53,967 nt of DNA from assembly GCF_000764645.1 (NCBI RefSeq), contig NZ_JRGK01000051.1:1-53967 (forward strand), given 5' to 3'. The stretch comes from Aeromonas finlandensis (GTDB taxonomy: Bacteria; Pseudomonadota; Gammaproteobacteria; Enterobacterales; Aeromonadaceae). The notes under the pieces are model-generated. The model was given only the letters and a program-made list of their open reading frames with translations, had not been told where the DNA came from and ran no database searches. This document shows, piece after piece, positions 34,642-48,191 of the stretch; the first letter of the stretch is position 1; each line of letters begins with the position of its first letter. The position numbers were made by a program, and so were the translations under genes.

Positions 34642-34667
34642 AAAAAAGAAACCCGCCATGGGCGGGT
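34642..34667 (-). terminator. Orphan minus-strand terminator hairpin
   Basis: Perfect stem ACCCGCC/GGCGGGT with a 3-nt loop; on the minus strand it is followed by TTTCTTTTTTG. No minus-strand gene ends here, so it may terminate a short untranslated transcript starting near 34700-34800. The 400-bp gap between the immunity gene and the MFS gene contains no convincing coding sequence. Confidence 0.5.
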
Positions 34668-34838
34668 GGAAGGATTGCAACACTAACCAGGAGGAGGTGT
34701 TACCAAGTAGACCCTGCTCCTTCGCTAATAGTTCAATTTTATTGAGGTTTTTTCGATTTTTCTGCGGGGCCCCCATCGGGATCTGTGGGGGCGGATGGGT
34801 TATCATTCTGCTCCCGTCATCCGGTTGCAGAGGATCAT

Positions 34839-35993
34839 ATGCCCGCGTTCTCCTGGTTAGCGCTCTTTTTCGGCGCCTTCTATTTCGTCTACGGCGCCTA
34901 TCTGCCGTTCTGGTCGCTCTGGCTGGAGGGGGTGGGCGTCAGCGCCGAGATGATAGGTCTGCTGCTGGGGGCGGGGATGGCGATCCGCTTTGCCGGCAAC
35001 CTGATGGTGATGGGGCAGATCAAGGGGGCGGGCCATCTGCTGCCGGTTACCCGATTACTCTCCCTGCTCAGTCTGCTGGCGTTTCTCTGTTTCTACCTCA
35101 GTCATAACCTCTGGTGGCTGGTGGGCTTGACCCTACTGGCGAACTTTATCTATCCGACCCTGATGCCGGTGGGTGAGGCGCTGGCGACCCGCATGGTGGT
35201 GCAGGCGCACCTCGATTACGGCAAGGTGCGCCTGTGCGGCTCGTTCGCCTTTATCGTCGCCTCGACGCTGGTGGGGGCGCTGGTGGGCAACTTCGGCAGC
35301 GAGTGGATTTTGCACACCATGGTGGCGGGGCTGGTGCTGATGCTGCTGCTCAGCTGGCTGCCGCTCTATCCGGCGCCACAGGATAGTCAGGGCGAGCGGG
35401 CCAAGGCCTCTTTGCTGGCGACCCTGCGCAGCGCGCCGGTGCGCCGCTTCCTGCTGCTGACGGCCTTGTTGCAGGGGAGCCATGCCGCCTATTACGGTTT
35501 CAGTGCCATCTACTGGAAGGCGCAAGGGTATAGCGGCACCATCATCGGCTATTTGTGGGCGCTCGGGGTGGTGGCGGAGATCTGCATGTTTGCTGCCGAC
35601 AAGCGCTTCTTGCAGCGCTTTGGCGCCCAGAGCCTCTTTATCGCCGGTGCCATAGGTTGTGTGGTGCGCTGGGTATTGCTGGGGGCCTCGACCGAGCTGT
35701 GGGTGCTGGTGTTGGGGCAACTGCTCCACTCGGTCACGTTCGGCATGAGTCATCTCGGGGCGGTGCGTTTCATGACTCGCCAGCTGCCCGCCGAGCAGTT
35801 GATCCCGACCCAGGCGCTCTATGCGGCCCTTGGCCTCGGCATGACGGTGGCCGCCCTGATGGCTGTCTGCGGTGTGCTGTTCGAGCCCCTTGGTGGCGGT
35901 ATCTTCTTCCTGATGGTGCTGGTGGTCTTGCCGGTGTTCTTCCTGCGGCTGCGCTCCTTTGGGCCGTCTGCGCAGGAGAGTGCTCCGGCCTGA
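34839..35993 (+). CDS. MFS transporter, HcaT/phenylpropionate-permease-like
   Basis: The product is 384 aa with about twelve membrane helices. The start PAFSWLALFFGAFYFVYGAYLPFWSLWLEGVGVSAEMIGLLLG and later YGKVRLCGSFAFIVASTLVG, AAYYGFSAIYWKAQGYSG and FEPLGGGIFFLM (quoted in parts) are typical of the MFS_1-like HcaT/nucleoside-permease group. Substrate is not determinable from sequence; 3-phenylpropionate in the E. coli namesake is only a label. The ATG at 34839 has AGGA five nt upstream. It is monocistronic with a palindromic terminator. Confidence 0.82.
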   Translation: MPAFSWLALFFGAFYFVYGAYLPFWSLWLEGVGVSAEMIGLLLGAGMAIRFAGNLMVMGQIKGAGHLLPVTRLLSLLSLLAFLCFYLSHNLWWLVGLTLLANFIYPTLMPVGEALATRMVVQAHLDYGKVRLCGSFAFIVASTLVGALVGNFGSEWILHTMVAGLVLMLLLSWLPLYPAPQDSQGERAKASLLATLRSAPVRRFLLLTALLQGSHAAYYGFSAIYWKAQGYSGTIIGYLWALGVVAEICMFAADKRFLQRFGAQSLFIAGAIGCVVRWVLLGASTELWVLVLGQLLHSVTFGMSHLGAVRFMTRQLPAEQLIPTQALYAALGLGMTVAALMAVCGVLFEPLGGGIFFLMVLVVLPVFFLRLRSFGPSAQESAPA

Positions 35994-36025
35994 TACCGGT
36001 CTATCTGAATCATCACCTAGTAACA

Positions 36026-36050
36026 GGGAGAGCCATGGCTCTCCCTTTTT
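36026..36050. terminator. Bidirectional terminator after the MFS gene
   Basis: Perfect 9-bp stem GGGAGAGCC/GGCTCTCCC with a 2-nt centre, followed by T5 on the plus strand, in the convergent gap. Confidence 0.85.
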
Positions 36051-36070
36051 CGTTGCTGCGGTTTGCGGCG

Positions 36071-37288
36071 TTACTGCTGCTCGCCAAGATAGTGGCGGCT
36101 GAGGCGGCGCCAGGTGTCCGAGCCGATGGCGCCCGCCAACAGCTCGCAGGATGCCTCATCAAAGCGGCCATCCGGCAGCCAGCCCAGCTGGGGTAGCAAT
36201 CGGGCCAGGGTGGCGTCATTGTGTTGCAGCTCTCGCTCCAGCGCTTCCCAAAAGGCGCTCCCCTTGACGTAAAAGAGCGGGTAGTAGGATCGATCGCCCG
36301 CCAGCACCTCGCGAGCGGCCCGATAGAGGCCGCTCTCGCTATGGGGTAGCAGTTTGCCCCGCTCGGCCAGCTCGTTGACCGCCGTGACCTGATGCAGCCG
36401 AAAGCGGCGCAGCGCCTTGATGGCGAGGTACTCGGCGAGGCTCTCGTTGACCCAGGTAGGCTGGGGGGCGGTGCGGCGATCGCTGAGGATGTGCACCGCC
36501 TCGTGGGCCGAGGTGCGCAGCAGGCGCAAGGGGGCCTGTGGCGTCGGTTTGCCAGCCTCGGTGGGGTAGTTGGCGATAAACACCTGATCTCCGGCTGCGC
36601 CGCCAAGGGAGCGAGTCGCCACATCCCGCCCCAGCCACACCAGTTGCCACAGGCGGGTCGGCGGGGCCACATCGAGCTGGAAGGCCAGATAGTCGATGAT
36701 GTCGCCCAGTTGCTGTTGCAGAGCGGGCAGATCGAGCTGATTGGCGGTCTCGTCATGGCTCAGCACCAGCCTTGGGTCCGGCTGGGTGACGGGCACAGTG
36801 TCCAGACCAAATGGCAGGATCAGCGGCGGCTGGTTGACATCCGGCAGCGGTTGGCAACTGCCATCCGGCAGACAGATCTCCCCTCGGCGGCTCCCCTGTT
36901 GGCGCACCAGATTGCCCCACTCGGTCAGTAGCCATTGGCTCGGGGCAAACAGCAGTGACTGTTGGGCAGAGGCATCCGCCCCCAGCGCTGGCGCCGGTGT
37001 GAGAGTGATCTGCCAGCCGATCTCTTTGCAGGAGAAGGGCTGGTTGAGGGCAACCGGCTGGCTGTCTTCAAGGCAGACCAGCGCGGGGGAAACCGGCGCG
37101 GCACTGCCCGGCAACTGGCGGGCGGGGAGCAGGGTAAAGGGGGGATCACCCTGCATGGTGAGGTGAATTTGCAACAGATTGGCGCTGGCGCCCTGCTCGA
37201 TAAGGTAGCGGGGGCCGCTCGCGTTATCGGTGGCGAAGGCCCACAGCGGCAGCAGCCACAGGGCAAACAGGGTGAGATGACGACTCAT
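36071..37288 (-). CDS. Secreted/periplasmic gluzincin-type metalloprotease
   Basis: The product is 405 aa with a signal peptide (MSRHLTLFALWLLPLWAFA). The zinc site is HEAVH at 262-266 with WVNESLAEYLA downstream (third ligand probably E282), the order seen in M1/M61-like gluzincins, though the spacing is a little short. The N-terminal half shows four cysteines (CLEDS, FSCKE, EICLPDGSC), consistent with disulfides in the periplasm. I do not recognise a named family member. It lies 6 bp downstream of the HTH gene and probably shares its transcript. Confidence 0.72.
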   Translation of the reverse strand: MSRHLTLFALWLLPLWAFATDNASGPRYLIEQGASANLLQIHLTMQGDPPFTLLPARQLPGSAAPVSPALVCLEDSQPVALNQPFSCKEIGWQITLTPAPALGADASAQQSLLFAPSQWLLTEWGNLVRQQGSRRGEICLPDGSCQPLPDVNQPPLILPFGLDTVPVTQPDPRLVLSHDETANQLDLPALQQQLGDIIDYLAFQLDVAPPTRLWQLVWLGRDVATRSLGGAAGDQVFIANYPTEAGKPTPQAPLRLLRTSAHEAVHILSDRRTAPQPTWVNESLAEYLAIKALRRFRLHQVTAVNELAERGKLLPHSESGLYRAAREVLAGDRSYYPLFYVKGSAFWEALERELQHNDATLARLLPQLGWLPDGRFDEASCELLAGAIGSDTWRRLSRHYLGEQQ

Positions 37289-37294
37289 AAGGAG

Positions 37295-37504
37295 TTAGCG
37301 CTCCTGCTCGTAGCCCAGCAGATCGCCGGGCTGGCATTTGAGTTCACGGCAGATGGCCTCCAGGGTGGAGAAGCGCACCGCCTTGGCGTGGCCATTTTTG
37401 AGGATCGAGAGGTTGGCCTCGGTGATGTCGATGCGCTGTGCCAGCTCGCGGGCGGTCATCTTGCGTTCGGCCAGCAGGGCATCGAGCCGGATGATGATGG
37501 ACAT
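37295..37504 (-). CDS. XRE/YozG-type helix-turn-helix regulator
   Basis: The product is 69 aa, a single Cro/CI HTH domain: LDALLAERKMTARELAQRIDITEANLSILKNGHAKAVRFSTLEAICRELKCQPGDLL covers almost the whole protein (quoted motif pieces TARELAQRIDITEANLS and FSTLEAICRELKCQPGD are diagnostic). Such minimal regulators are typically paired with a DUF2975 membrane protein, as here (9 bp upstream). It is a likely binder of the TATCG-N5-CGATA palindromes before the operon. Confidence 0.88.
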   Translation of the reverse strand: MSIIIRLDALLAERKMTARELAQRIDITEANLSILKNGHAKAVRFSTLEAICRELKCQPGDLLGYEQER

Positions 37505-37513
37505 AGGCTCCCC

Positions 37514-38119
37514 TTACACCGTCAGCTGCTGTTCGTCGGCCAGCACTTTGGCCTCGCGCATCACCAGTGCCAGCGCCAGCACGATGAGGCCCGCCAGCAG
37601 CAGCCGGAAATCGGATGAGCTGATGGAGACTGAGCCATGTATCTCGGGGCCACTCATGGTGAGGACGGTATCCAGCAAGGGGGTCTGGATCAGCTCGACC
37701 AGGAAGGAGACGCAGAGCAGCACTCCGATCTGTCGGTAGCGGCGGATCTGCTCGAAGGTGAACAGCAGGCCGTGGCGGTAGCCGCGAAACAGCTGGCGCA
37801 GTTGCCACAGCATCAGCATGAAGACCAGATCCGGCATCAACTGCACCAAGGTGCCGAGCAGCCGGTTGGCGTTGTGTAGTGGATAGTCGACAGCTGGTGG
37901 CAAGGGGGGGGACGCATCACCATTGGCCAGCGGCACGCCGTTGAGAATGTGAGAGCCGCTGCTGTGGATGATCTGGTTGAGCTCATCTTGCAGCAGATCA
38001 TTGCCACCCAACAGGTGGGACCAGGTCTCCATCAGGGTAATGGTGGGGGTGGCGAGCAGGGCAAACAGCAGCAGCCACTCGATCAGAACGCTCAGGCGTT
38101 CGAGTTTGGTTGTTCTCAT
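37514..38119 (-). CDS. DUF2975 integral membrane protein
   Basis: The product is about 201 aa with four hydrophobic segments (VLIEWLLLFALLATPTITLM, LVQLMPDLVFMLMLWQL, IGVLLCVSFLVELIQTPLL, LLLAGLIVLALALVM). Between helices 2 and 3 is LFRGYRHGLLFTFEQIRRYRQIG, typical of DUF2975. The family is genetically linked to small XRE regulators, possibly as a membrane signal input. Several in-frame ATGs exist; 38119 is chosen for its GAGG at 6 nt. It holds a C8 run (plus-strand G8 near 37904-37911). Confidence 0.82.
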   Translation of the reverse strand: MRTTKLERLSVLIEWLLLFALLATPTITLMETWSHLLGGNDLLQDELNQIIHSSGSHILNGVPLANGDASPPLPPAVDYPLHNANRLLGTLVQLMPDLVFMLMLWQLRQLFRGYRHGLLFTFEQIRRYRQIGVLLCVSFLVELIQTPLLDTVLTMSGPEIHGSVSISSSDFRLLLAGLIVLALALVMREAKVLADEQQLTV

Positions 38120-38201
38120 CATGAACCTCATGGTGGGTGCCATTCCGCTGGCGAAATGGCTTGAAGTTTATTGTTTATCAATATGTAGATAGGCGAATGT
38201 T

Positions 38202-38250
38202 TATCGTTTTACGATATTCAGTCAAGACGAAACTTATCGAAAAACGATAA
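38202..38250. promoter_or_regulatory. Paired palindromic operators upstream of the DUF2975-HTH operon
   Basis: TATCG-TTTTA-CGATA (38202-38216) and TTATCG-AAAAA-CGATAA (38234-38250) share the same arms and a 5-nt centre, with dyad centres 33 bp apart, about three helical turns. They lie in the divergent gap to crbS. Likely operators for the 69-aa HTH protein. Confidence 0.7.
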
Positions 38251-38344
38251 TTTTAATGTGCTTGTTGGGGGATGACTTTTGGCTGCTGCCTCTCTAGACT
38301 GGCGAGGTTGTATACAAAAACTCAACATGGACAAGGAGTTATCG

Positions 38345-41300
38345 ATGCACCAGGGATGGCTGCTGATCGGATTGTCGCTCACCTATCTGGGGCTGCTGTT
38401 TCTGATCGCCTTCGTGGCAGACAAGTACAAACGGCAACGTCTCAAGGGGCAGCCGCTGCTCTACAGTCTGTCGCTGGCGGTCTATTGCACCTCCTGGACC
38501 TTCTTTGGCACCGTGGGGCAGGCGAGTGAATCCCCCTGGTCGCCGGTGCCCATCTACCTTGGCCCCATGCTGGTCTTTCTGTTTGGCTGGCGGCTGCTGG
38601 CCCGCCTCATTCTGGTGGCCAAGCGCGAGCACATCACCTCCATCGCCGACTTTATCGCCGCCCGTTACGGCAAATCCCAGCGGCTCGCCATGGTGATCTC
38701 CCTCATCGCCATCATGGGGATCCTCCCCTATCTGGTATTGCAGCTCAAAGCCATCGTCACCGGGCTGGATCTGCTGATGGCCAATAGCGGTGGCATCAGC
38801 CCGACCAGCAACACCAGCGAGCTGGCGCTCGGGGTCACCCTGCTGCTGGCGCTGTTCAGCATATTGTTCGGCACCCGCCACCTCGATGCCACCGAGCACC
38901 ACAGAGGGATGGTGGTGGCTATCGCCTTCGAGTCGTTGGTGAAGCTGTTGGCCTTTATCGCGGTGGGGGGCTTCGCCCTCTGGCTGATCCTGAGCAAACC
39001 CGGCGAAGCCCACGAGCAGGTGACCCGCGACTTCTTTGCGCAGGTGGTGGCGGTGAGCCCCGGCAATCTGCTGGAGCTTGCCATCTATACGGTGCTGGCG
39101 ATGTGCGCCGTTATCTGTCTGCCGCGCCAGTTTCATGTGACAGTGGTGGAGAACAATCAGGGGCAGGATCTCCACTGGGCACGCTGGATCTTCCCGCTCT
39201 ACCTGTTCGTGATGGGGCTCTTTATCTGGCCACTGGCGCTGGCGGGCAAGCAGTGGGTAGGGGCCGACATGGCCTCCGACACCTATGTGATCAGCCTGCC
39301 GATGGCTCTCGGGTTCGATGGCATGGCGATGCTGGCGTTCCTCGGCGGTACCTCGGCGGCCACCGGCATGGTGATCGTCTGCACCATCGCGCTGGCGATC
39401 ATGGTGAGCAACGATCTGGTGCTGCCGGTGCTGCTGCGCCGCTTCTGGCGGCAGGGGCGCGACGAGCGGCTGGTGCGGCTGCTGTTGCAGGTGCGTCGCG
39501 GCGCCATCCTGCTGATCTTGCTGGCGGCCTGGGGGCTCTACCTCTGGCTTGGCGATCTCACCAGTCTGTCGCGCATCGGCTATCTCTCCTTTGGCGCGGT
39601 GGCCCAGTTTGCACCGGCCCTGCTGCTCGGCCTCTACTGGCGCCACGGCAATCGCAAGGGGGTCTATCTTGGTCTCTTCCTCGGGGTGAGTCTCTGGTTC
39701 GTGACCCTGCTGGTGGAGAGCGGGCTGCTGGCCGGTTCACCGCTGGCCGAGCTGCTGGCGCCGCCGGACTGGCCTGCCTTTCGCGAGCTGAGTCTCGGGG
39801 CCTGGTGCATCTTCCTGAGTCTGCTCTTCAACCTGCTCGGCTATGTGGCGGGTTCCCTGCTCTCCCGCCCGGCGGTGAGCGAGCGGTTGCAGGCGGCCAA
39901 CTTCGTCGGCAAGACGAGCCGCGATACCGCCGCCCTCTATCAGGCGCGGGTCTCGGTCAAGGAGCTGGAGATGCTGGCGGCCCGCTTCGTCGGTTCGAGC
40001 CGGGTCAAGCGCGCCTTTGGTCGTTTCGCCGGTGAGCGGGGCGGCACCCTGGCGCCGCAGATGCAGGCCTCGGCCGAATTGATCGCCCACACCGAGCGGC
40101 TGCTGGCGGGGGTATTTGGCACCTCGTCGGCACGGCTGGTGCTCGCCTCTGCCCTGCAGGGGCGCAACATGCAGCTCGAGGAGATCGCCACCATCGTCGA
40201 TGAGGCCTCCGACGTGTTTCGCTTCAACCGCGGCCTGTTGCAGGGGGCGATCGAGCATATCGGGCAGGGGATCTCGGTAGTGGATCGGGAGCTCCGGTTG
40301 GTGGCGTGGAACCGCCGTTACATCGAGCTGTTCCACTACCCGCCGGGGCTTATTCAGGCGGGGCGTCCTATTGAAGAGATCATCCGCTACAACGCCCAGC
40401 AGGGGCTCTGTGGCACCGGTGATATCGAGGATCACGTGGCACGGCGGGTCGCCTTTATGAAGCGGGGCAGCGCCCATATCTCGGCGCGGGAGCGCCCGGA
40501 CGGGCGGGTGATCGAGATGCAGGGCAATCCCATGCCCGCCGGTGGTTTCGTCATGACCTTTACCGACATCACCCCGTTTCGCGATGCCGAGCGGGTGCTG
40601 CGCGAAGCGAACGAACATCTGGAGGCGCGGGTGGCCGAGCGCACCCACGAGCTCTCCGAACTCAACCGCCAGCTGCTGCTGGTGAACCAGCAGGTGGAGC
40701 GGGCCAACCACTCCAAGAGCCGTTTTCTGGCGGCGGTCAGCCACGATCTGACCCAGCCCCTCAATGCGGCCAAGCTGTTTACCTCCTCCCTGCTGGAGAT
40801 GCTGCCCGATGCTGGCGAACAGGCCCGCATCGCCCGCCATATCGACGATGCGCTGGGAGCGACCGAGGATCTCATCACTGATCTGCTCGATATCTCGCGG
40901 CTTGAAGCAGGCAAGTTCAAGGCCAAGAAGCTCGATTTTGCCCTGCGCGATCTGCTCGACAACCTCAAGGCGGAGTTTGGCGTGCTGGCGCAGGCGGGAG
41001 GGATCCACTTCTCGGTGGTGGAGAGCAAGCATGCGGTGCACAGCGATGTGCGGCTGCTGCGCCGGGTGCTGCAGAACTTCCTCACCAATGCGTTTCGCTA
41101 CAACCCCGGTGGCCGGGTGCTGCTCGGTTGTCGCCGGATGGGAGATAAGATCCGCATCGAAGTGTGGGATAACGGCCCCGGCATCCCGCAGGACAAGCAG
41201 GAGGCGATCTTCGACGAGTTCTCCCGCCTCGATCACTCCCGCACCGCCAAGGAGCAGGGGCTGGGTCTGGGGCTCGCCATCGCCCGCGGCATCTCGCAGG

Positions 41301-41800
41301 TGCTCGGTCATCAGCTCACCTTGCAGAGCTGGCCGGGCAAGGGGTCGGTCTTTGCGGTGACCCTCAATCTGGCGACCCGGCCGGTCACGGCTCATCAGCT
41401 GGCGGCGCCGGTGGTGCGCGACAGCCAGCTGGAGGGGGTAGCCGTGCTCTGCATCGACAACGAGCGGGACATTCTGACCGCCATGAGCACCCTGCTCAGC
41501 CGTTGGGGCTGCGAGGTACGCTGTGCCGTCGATCTGGCCGAAGCCGAGGCGCTGGTGGCGGAGGGGTTTGTGCCGAGACTGGTGCTCTCCGACTACCACC
41601 TCGATGACGGCAAGACCGGGCTGGAGGCGCTCGCTGCGCTGCAGCAGGTGTGTGGTGACGAGCTGGGGGGCATCATCATCAGCGCCGATCGCAAGAGTGA
41701 GTTGCAGGTGCAGATCCGTGAGGGGGGGTATGGCTACATCAGCAAGCCGGTCAAACCGCTCAAACTGCGGGCCCTGATGAACAGCCTGCTGCTGCGGTAG
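38345..41800 (+). CDS. crbS: CrbS-like hybrid histidine kinase with solute-symporter domain
   Basis: The product is 1151 aa. A sodium:solute symporter-like membrane region fills the first ~500 residues (SLAVYCTSWTFFGTVGQA, AARYGKSQRLAMVISLIAIMG in parts, FDGMAMLAFLGGTSAATGM). A linker and a PAS domain (about 635-750, AIEHIGQGISVVDRELRLVAWN) follow. The HisKA box has H800 in AVSHDLTQPLNAAK, the HATPase_c has N-, G- and F-boxes, and a receiver ends the protein (D1083 in LVLSDYHLDDGKTG). This is the CrbS/NahK architecture; CrbS with CrbR controls acetyl-CoA synthetase in Vibrio and Pseudomonas. AAGGAG precedes ATG 38345. No crbR is adjacent. Confidence 0.87.
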   Translation: MHQGWLLIGLSLTYLGLLFLIAFVADKYKRQRLKGQPLLYSLSLAVYCTSWTFFGTVGQASESPWSPVPIYLGPMLVFLFGWRLLARLILVAKREHITSIADFIAARYGKSQRLAMVISLIAIMGILPYLVLQLKAIVTGLDLLMANSGGISPTSNTSELALGVTLLLALFSILFGTRHLDATEHHRGMVVAIAFESLVKLLAFIAVGGFALWLILSKPGEAHEQVTRDFFAQVVAVSPGNLLELAIYTVLAMCAVICLPRQFHVTVVENNQGQDLHWARWIFPLYLFVMGLFIWPLALAGKQWVGADMASDTYVISLPMALGFDGMAMLAFLGGTSAATGMVIVCTIALAIMVSNDLVLPVLLRRFWRQGRDERLVRLLLQVRRGAILLILLAAWGLYLWLGDLTSLSRIGYLSFGAVAQFAPALLLGLYWRHGNRKGVYLGLFLGVSLWFVTLLVESGLLAGSPLAELLAPPDWPAFRELSLGAWCIFLSLLFNLLGYVAGSLLSRPAVSERLQAANFVGKTSRDTAALYQARVSVKELEMLAARFVGSSRVKRAFGRFAGERGGTLAPQMQASAELIAHTERLLAGVFGTSSARLVLASALQGRNMQLEEIATIVDEASDVFRFNRGLLQGAIEHIGQGISVVDRELRLVAWNRRYIELFHYPPGLIQAGRPIEEIIRYNAQQGLCGTGDIEDHVARRVAFMKRGSAHISARERPDGRVIEMQGNPMPAGGFVMTFTDITPFRDAERVLREANEHLEARVAERTHELSELNRQLLLVNQQVERANHSKSRFLAAVSHDLTQPLNAAKLFTSSLLEMLPDAGEQARIARHIDDALGATEDLITDLLDISRLEAGKFKAKKLDFALRDLLDNLKAEFGVLAQAGGIHFSVVESKHAVHSDVRLLRRVLQNFLTNAFRYNPGGRVLLGCRRMGDKIRIEVWDNGPGIPQDKQEAIFDEFSRLDHSRTAKEQGLGLGLAIARGISQVLGHQLTLQSWPGKGSVFAVTLNLATRPVTAHQLAAPVVRDSQLEGVAVLCIDNERDILTAMSTLLSRWGCEVRCAVDLAEAEALVAEGFVPRLVLSDYHLDDGKTGLEALAALQQVCGDELGGIIISADRKSELQVQIREGGYGYISKPVKPLKLRALMNSLLLR

Positions 41801-42011
41801 CGGCGCCCAGGGCGGCAAGCCGTGAACCGGCTCACAAAACCGCGCAAATATCGGGGCGGCCATCGCCTTGATGAGACGCCATACATGGCTTCGGATTGGC
41901 GATGATCCCTTCACTATTCCGTGTGATAACGACCGATGGCCATTCTGGTAAGCCACTGGCTCTGTAAAGTCGGCAGTAGCGCGCCTGATCTGCTCACTCT
42001 ATAGTCGGGAT

Positions 42012-42028
42012 GCGATTGTTTTTATCGC
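42012..42028. promoter_or_regulatory. 17-bp palindrome before the first riboswitch
   Basis: GCGAT-N7-ATCGC ends 15 nt before the conserved AGGGCAAACC. A similar 17-bp palindrome occupies the same position upstream of the second chitinase. The preceding sequence from 41801 shows no gene or clear terminator. Confidence 0.4.
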
Positions 42029-42032
42029 GAAT

Positions 42033-42121
42033 GAAGTAGCTGAAGGGCAAACCGATCGCGAGGTCGGGACGCAAAGCTTCCGGTCCAGGGATGAGCCGTA
42101 CTGAGATAGCGGGGCCACCAC
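42033..42121 (+). promoter_or_regulatory. Cyclic-di-GMP-I (GEMM) riboswitch controlling chitinase 1
   Basis: The aptamer core is unmistakable: AGGGCAAACC, a CCGATC-GCGA-GGTCGG stem with GNRA tetraloop, GGGACGCAAAGC, TTCCGGTC and TAGCGGGGCCACC. It aligns with the V. cholerae Vc2 aptamer in order and spacing. Downstream lie CTTTGCCAAG, a short terminator-like AGGGC-GTA-GCCCTTTTC (42175-42190), and TTTCGTT/AACGAAA (42188-42194, 42203-42209), which can pair immediately before the ribosome site. Confidence 0.93.
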
Positions 42122-42222
42122 AGGTTGTTGTGCACCTTTGCCAAGAGGCCGCACTGCTGTCTGCGTTACCTGTCAGGGCGTAGCCCTTTTCGTTGCCAAC
42201 ATAACGAAATAGGGAAATATAA

Positions 42223-44820
<2,598 letters not shown>

Positions 44821-44833
44821 CGCTTGAGTGGAC

Positions 44834-44865
44834 GCGGGGCATGCCACTCATGCCCCGCTGTTGTC
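44834..44865 (+). terminator. Terminator of chitinase 1
   Basis: Perfect 10-bp stem GCGGGGCATG/CATGCCCCGC with a CCACT loop and a weak TGTTG tail. Confidence 0.8.
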
Positions 44866-45335
44866 GGTTTTGCAGCTAGCTGGTAAGCCTCTTTCAAGCA
44901 AGGTGAGCCAAGCGGCAACGGCTGGTGTTGCTGCGTCGGAGGTTGGCCTGCAGGGCTTTCACTCGGGATGGCGAGTCAGACGAACAATTTTGTCGTATCC
45001 GGATGGTTAGTCGAGAAGGGGCCCATATTGCGTTTATGACAAGGGTTCGGGGAGAAAATGACTATCAATTCATTTTCATGGCCGTACTCCACAATGTGCC
45101 TTGTTTTGTTAATTATTGATTTTTATCGATTTATTTTATTTCTTGCCGTCGGTCATCGCCATGATGTCAGTTGTTGTAAACAAGCCATCTTCTGTATGTG
45201 TATGTTTTTAATCCGTTTTTCAACAAAAGTAAAACGAGAGTGGCGATTCTTGGACGGGCGGCCGGCAATGGTCGGATTTGTTTAGTGATCTGAATTACCC
45301 TACAGTTAATCGGTGATTATTTATCACCAAGAATA

Positions 45336-45337
<2 letters not shown>
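44866..45337. promoter_or_regulatory. Leader and promoter region of chitinase 2
   Basis: No coding sequence is convincing in this AT-rich stretch. It contains the palindrome GGTGAT-TATTT-ATCACC (45312-45328) 17 nt before the aptamer core, mirroring the arrangement upstream of chitinase 1. Confidence 0.45.
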
Positions 45338-48136
<2,799 letters not shown>

Positions 48137-48154
48137 GGCCTCCTCACCGATGAC

Positions 48155-48174
48155 GGGGCATGGCGACATGCCCC
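48155..48174 (+). terminator. Weak terminator or attenuator between chitinase 2 and the protease
   Basis: Stem GGGGCATG/CATGCCCC with a GCGA loop but no T run. The same arm sequence forms the core of the chitinase 1 terminator. Confidence 0.55.
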
Positions 48175-48191
48175 TCATTCCCGGTAGCAAT

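Noticed and set aside
34512-34745. 77-aa open frame after the immunity gene
   Set aside because: It starts inside the terminator and runs through the orphan hairpin; composition is not coding-like.
45058-45285. 75-aa open frame between the chitinases
   Set aside because: AT-rich leader sequence, no ribosome site, Cys/Phe-rich chance translation.
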